The translations under genes were made by a program, and so were the position numbers. The notes beneath the pieces were generated by a model, which was not told the DNA's origin, made no database searches, and worked only from the letters and a program-made list of their open reading frames with translations. From WQZF01 sp031556405 (GTDB lineage Bacteria; Pseudomonadota; Gammaproteobacteria; Burkholderiales; Rhodocyclaceae), in NCBI GenBank assembly GCA_031556405.1, contig JAVBTC010000037.1, positions 1 through 7,456 of the forward strand: a stretch of DNA of 7,456 nucleotides, read 5' to 3'. Of the stretch, positions 6,294 through 7,456 are shown in pieces (position 1 is the stretch's first letter; the number at the start of each line of letters is the position of its first letter).

Positions 6294-6374
6294 CGAAAAG
6301 TCCCGGAAAAAGAAGAAAAATAGAAACAGAAAGCGGAGCGGGAGAGAGTCAGACAGGAAAAGTAGGAAATTATC
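6294..6374 (-). promoter_or_regulatory. Pyrimidine-rich leader of ppsA with a weak -10 candidate
   Basis: On the plus strand 57 of the 65 bases at 6305-6369 are purines, so the ppsA transcript would carry a leader that is almost all C and U. Just before ATG 6293 the only ribosome-site-like element is GGGA, about ten bases upstream. A -10-like GATAAT (minus strand, 6374-6369) lies at the far edge of the tract, about 75 bases before the start codon. The -35 region 17 bases further up (TTTCTC) is poor, so the promoter would need an activator or lie elsewhere. A C/U-rich leader could be bound by ribosomal protein S1, or by a small RNA; this is not shown by the sequence. Confidence 0.35.
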
Positions 6375-6525
6375 ACCGACAGAGCGCCATCGAGAAAAGA
6401 TCGATTGTGACGGTTAACGATAATTTTTCGCATTTAGGTGCGGGAAAAGCGTGGTCGGGATGCTTTTTCAGCTCCTGCCGAAAAATCCGTTATGCATGGA
6501 TGCGCCATGCCCACGTGGAAAATTT
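6375..6525 (-). other. Rest of the channel gene-ppsA spacer, with two weak hairpins
   Basis: This is the 3' side of the channel gene. GCATGG at 6494-6499 pairs with CCATGC at 6505-6510 around a five-base loop, but no T run follows on the minus strand. AAAAGC at 6445-6450 pairs with GCTTTT at 6462-6467 and could act as a poor minus-strand terminator. CCACGTGG at 6511-6518 is a perfect 8-bp palindrome just after the channel stop codon. Nothing here clearly separates the two genes, so read-through from the channel gene into ppsA is possible. Confidence 0.3.
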
Positions 6526-7456
6526 TCAGGGTTCTTGCGAGGAAGAGGCATCGGACGGCGCTTTTTCCTCTTCGCGTTGTTCGCGCGCTTCTTCGCGCTG
6601 CTCCCGTACCCGTTCGCGCAGCAGCCAGCGTTGATGCCGCCGGTAATCCTCCAGCTTGCGAAACAGCCAGGTGCGCGGCGGTTCGGTGCCGGTACGGATG
6701 AAGGCAAGCGGCGTCGGCGCGAACAGATGGCGCCGCTGGATGGCCTCGATGCCCTTTTGTCCCGCGAACAGGATCTTGTCTCCCGATTGCAGGGGCATGT
6801 CGGGCGGGGGTAGCGGGATTTCCTGTTTTTTCCGGATCAGGAGGAGCGCCACGGCGCGCAAAGGCTGCGACGGCGAATGCGGGTGCACCAGCAATTCCCG
6901 CAACATCAGCGGCTGTTCGGGATCGAAAGCGAAGGCTTCGCGCAGGCCGGGATAGGCGGCCAGGCAGTTGAATGCCCACAGGAAGGGCACGAAGTTGTCG
7001 ACCTGGGATTCGAGCAGCGCGGCGGTACGTCGCGCCAGTTCGCCGCTTTCGTCATCACGCATGATGTGAACGAAACGGGTGAGCAGCGGGGAAGTGATCA
7101 ATTGCCGCACTTCGTGCGAAACGATTTCCGATTGAATGAAGCGCAAATTGGCGTTCGCGGCTTCGATCAGGCTGGCGTTGGAGGCATGCGTCTGCCGGAT
7201 GGCGACGAACAGATTCGGATTGATTGCGCGCGCGCGCATCACGGCGGCGAGGTTGACCGAATCGCGGTCGGTGCAGGAAACGAAACCGATGGCGCGTTCG
7301 ATGCCCGCTTCGTACAGGCTTTCGTGGCTATAGCTGCGTTTCAGGAGCAGCGGTTCGTCCTTGAGTTCGGGATTGCTGTCGATTGCCGTCCAGGTTGCGC
7401 CCGCCTTGGCCAGCGCATCCGCCACGTAATGACCGAAACGGCCGAAGCCGCAGATT
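6526..7456 (-). CDS. RCK/TrkA-N domain protein, probable K+ channel subunit (5' end outside window)
   Basis: The visible 309 residues begin inside a Rossmann fold. CGFGRFG at residues 2-8 is the dinucleotide-binding GxGxxG loop and Asp26 (TAID) is the acidic end of strand 2. The codons before GTG 7425 already encode this loop, so the true start lies beyond position 7456. The RCK_N domain runs to about 120 (FVSCTDRDSVNLAAVMRARAI, then VAIRQTH). A helical region follows, then an RCK_C-like domain at about 185-240 (LRELLV through LQSGDKILFAG). These domains bind nucleotides or ions on the cytoplasmic face and gate K+ channels or Trk/Ktr transporters. In this family the missing N-terminus usually carries a two-helix pore, which I cannot confirm here. 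The C-terminus is a charged tail with REQREE twice (284-289 and 291-296), probably a helix or coiled coil. It reads toward ppsA with a 232-base gap. A Trk accessory protein or another RCK-containing exchanger is the main alternative. Confidence 0.85.
   Translation of the reverse strand, partial: ICGFGRFGHYVADALAKAGATWTAIDSNPELKDEPLLLKRSYSHESLYEAGIERAIGFVSCTDRDSVNLAAVMRARAINPNLFVAIRQTHASNASLIEAANANLRFIQSEIVSHEVRQLITSPLLTRFVHIMRDDESGELARRTAALLESQVDNFVPFLWAFNCLAAYPGLREAFAFDPEQPLMLRELLVHPHSPSQPLRAVALLLIRKKQEIPLPPPDMPLQSGDKILFAGQKGIEAIQRRHLFAPTPLAFIRTGTEPPRTWLFRKLEDYRRHQRWLLRERVREQREEAREQREEEKAPSDASSSQEP
6568..6606 (-). repeat. Short duplication encoding REQREE twice in the channel protein tail
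   Basis: Two 18-base copies (6589-6606 and 6568-6585, offset 21 bases) each encode Arg-Glu-Gln-Arg-Glu-Glu, separated by one Ala codon. They differ at a few synonymous positions, so the copies are not brand new. They lie in the charged tail after the RCK_C domain. Confidence 0.6.

Noticed and set aside
4308..6323. A 671-codon open frame on the plus strand, antisense to ppsA
   Set aside because: It mirrors a clear PpsA gene with catalytic motifs and the family's full length. Long antisense frames arise from codon bias in GC-rich genes, and its residues (rich in His, Asp, Phe, Gly) match no family I know.
6494..6510. GCATGG/CCATGC hairpin as the terminator of the channel gene
   Set aside because: The stem is only six pairs and no T run follows on the minus strand.

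Overview
This window looks like ordinary chromosomal DNA from a GC-rich Gram-negative bacterium, most likely a betaproteobacterium. The clues are the tsaB-rimI-uracil-DNA glycosylase gene order, the DITRARLLQEMGI-type N-terminal motif of the glycosylase, and the betaproteobacterial style of the PEP synthase N-terminus. I cannot fix an order or genus from the sequence alone. No mobile element, CRISPR array, phage gene, tRNA or rRNA is visible.

Layout from left to right. Positions 1-84 are the tail of an upstream transcription unit closed by a rho-independent terminator. Positions 163-2473 are a tight three-gene operon on the plus strand: tsaB (tRNA t6A synthesis), rimI (N-acetyltransferase) and a family 4 iron-sulfur uracil-DNA glycosylase. 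The genes overlap by four bases at each junction (ATGA, then GTGA), so translation is probably coupled. Positions 2474-2980 are a 507-base gap holding a sharply AT-rich island with inverted and direct repeats. It is followed by about 340 bases of GC-rich leader that I cannot assign to a gene. Positions 2981-3796 are a small MscS-type mechanosensitive channel, closed by a strong terminator at 3821-3852.

The rest is on the minus strand. ppsA (6293-3915, PEP synthase) converges on the channel gene. Upstream of it, at 7456-6526, is the C-terminal part of a K+-channel-type RCK/TrkA-N regulatory protein whose 5' end lies beyond the window. The 232 bases between them carry a purine-rich tract (a pyrimidine-rich leader in the ppsA transcript) and only a weak promoter candidate.

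The functions are housekeeping: tRNA modification, protein acetylation, uracil repair, osmotic release, gluconeogenesis and probable potassium transport. I found no convincing new multi-gene system. The points most worth a second look are the AT-rich inverted-repeat island before mscS, the pyrimidine-rich flanks on both sides of ppsA together with the lack of an adjacent ppsR gene, and short in-frame tandem duplications in poorly conserved parts of four of the six genes.
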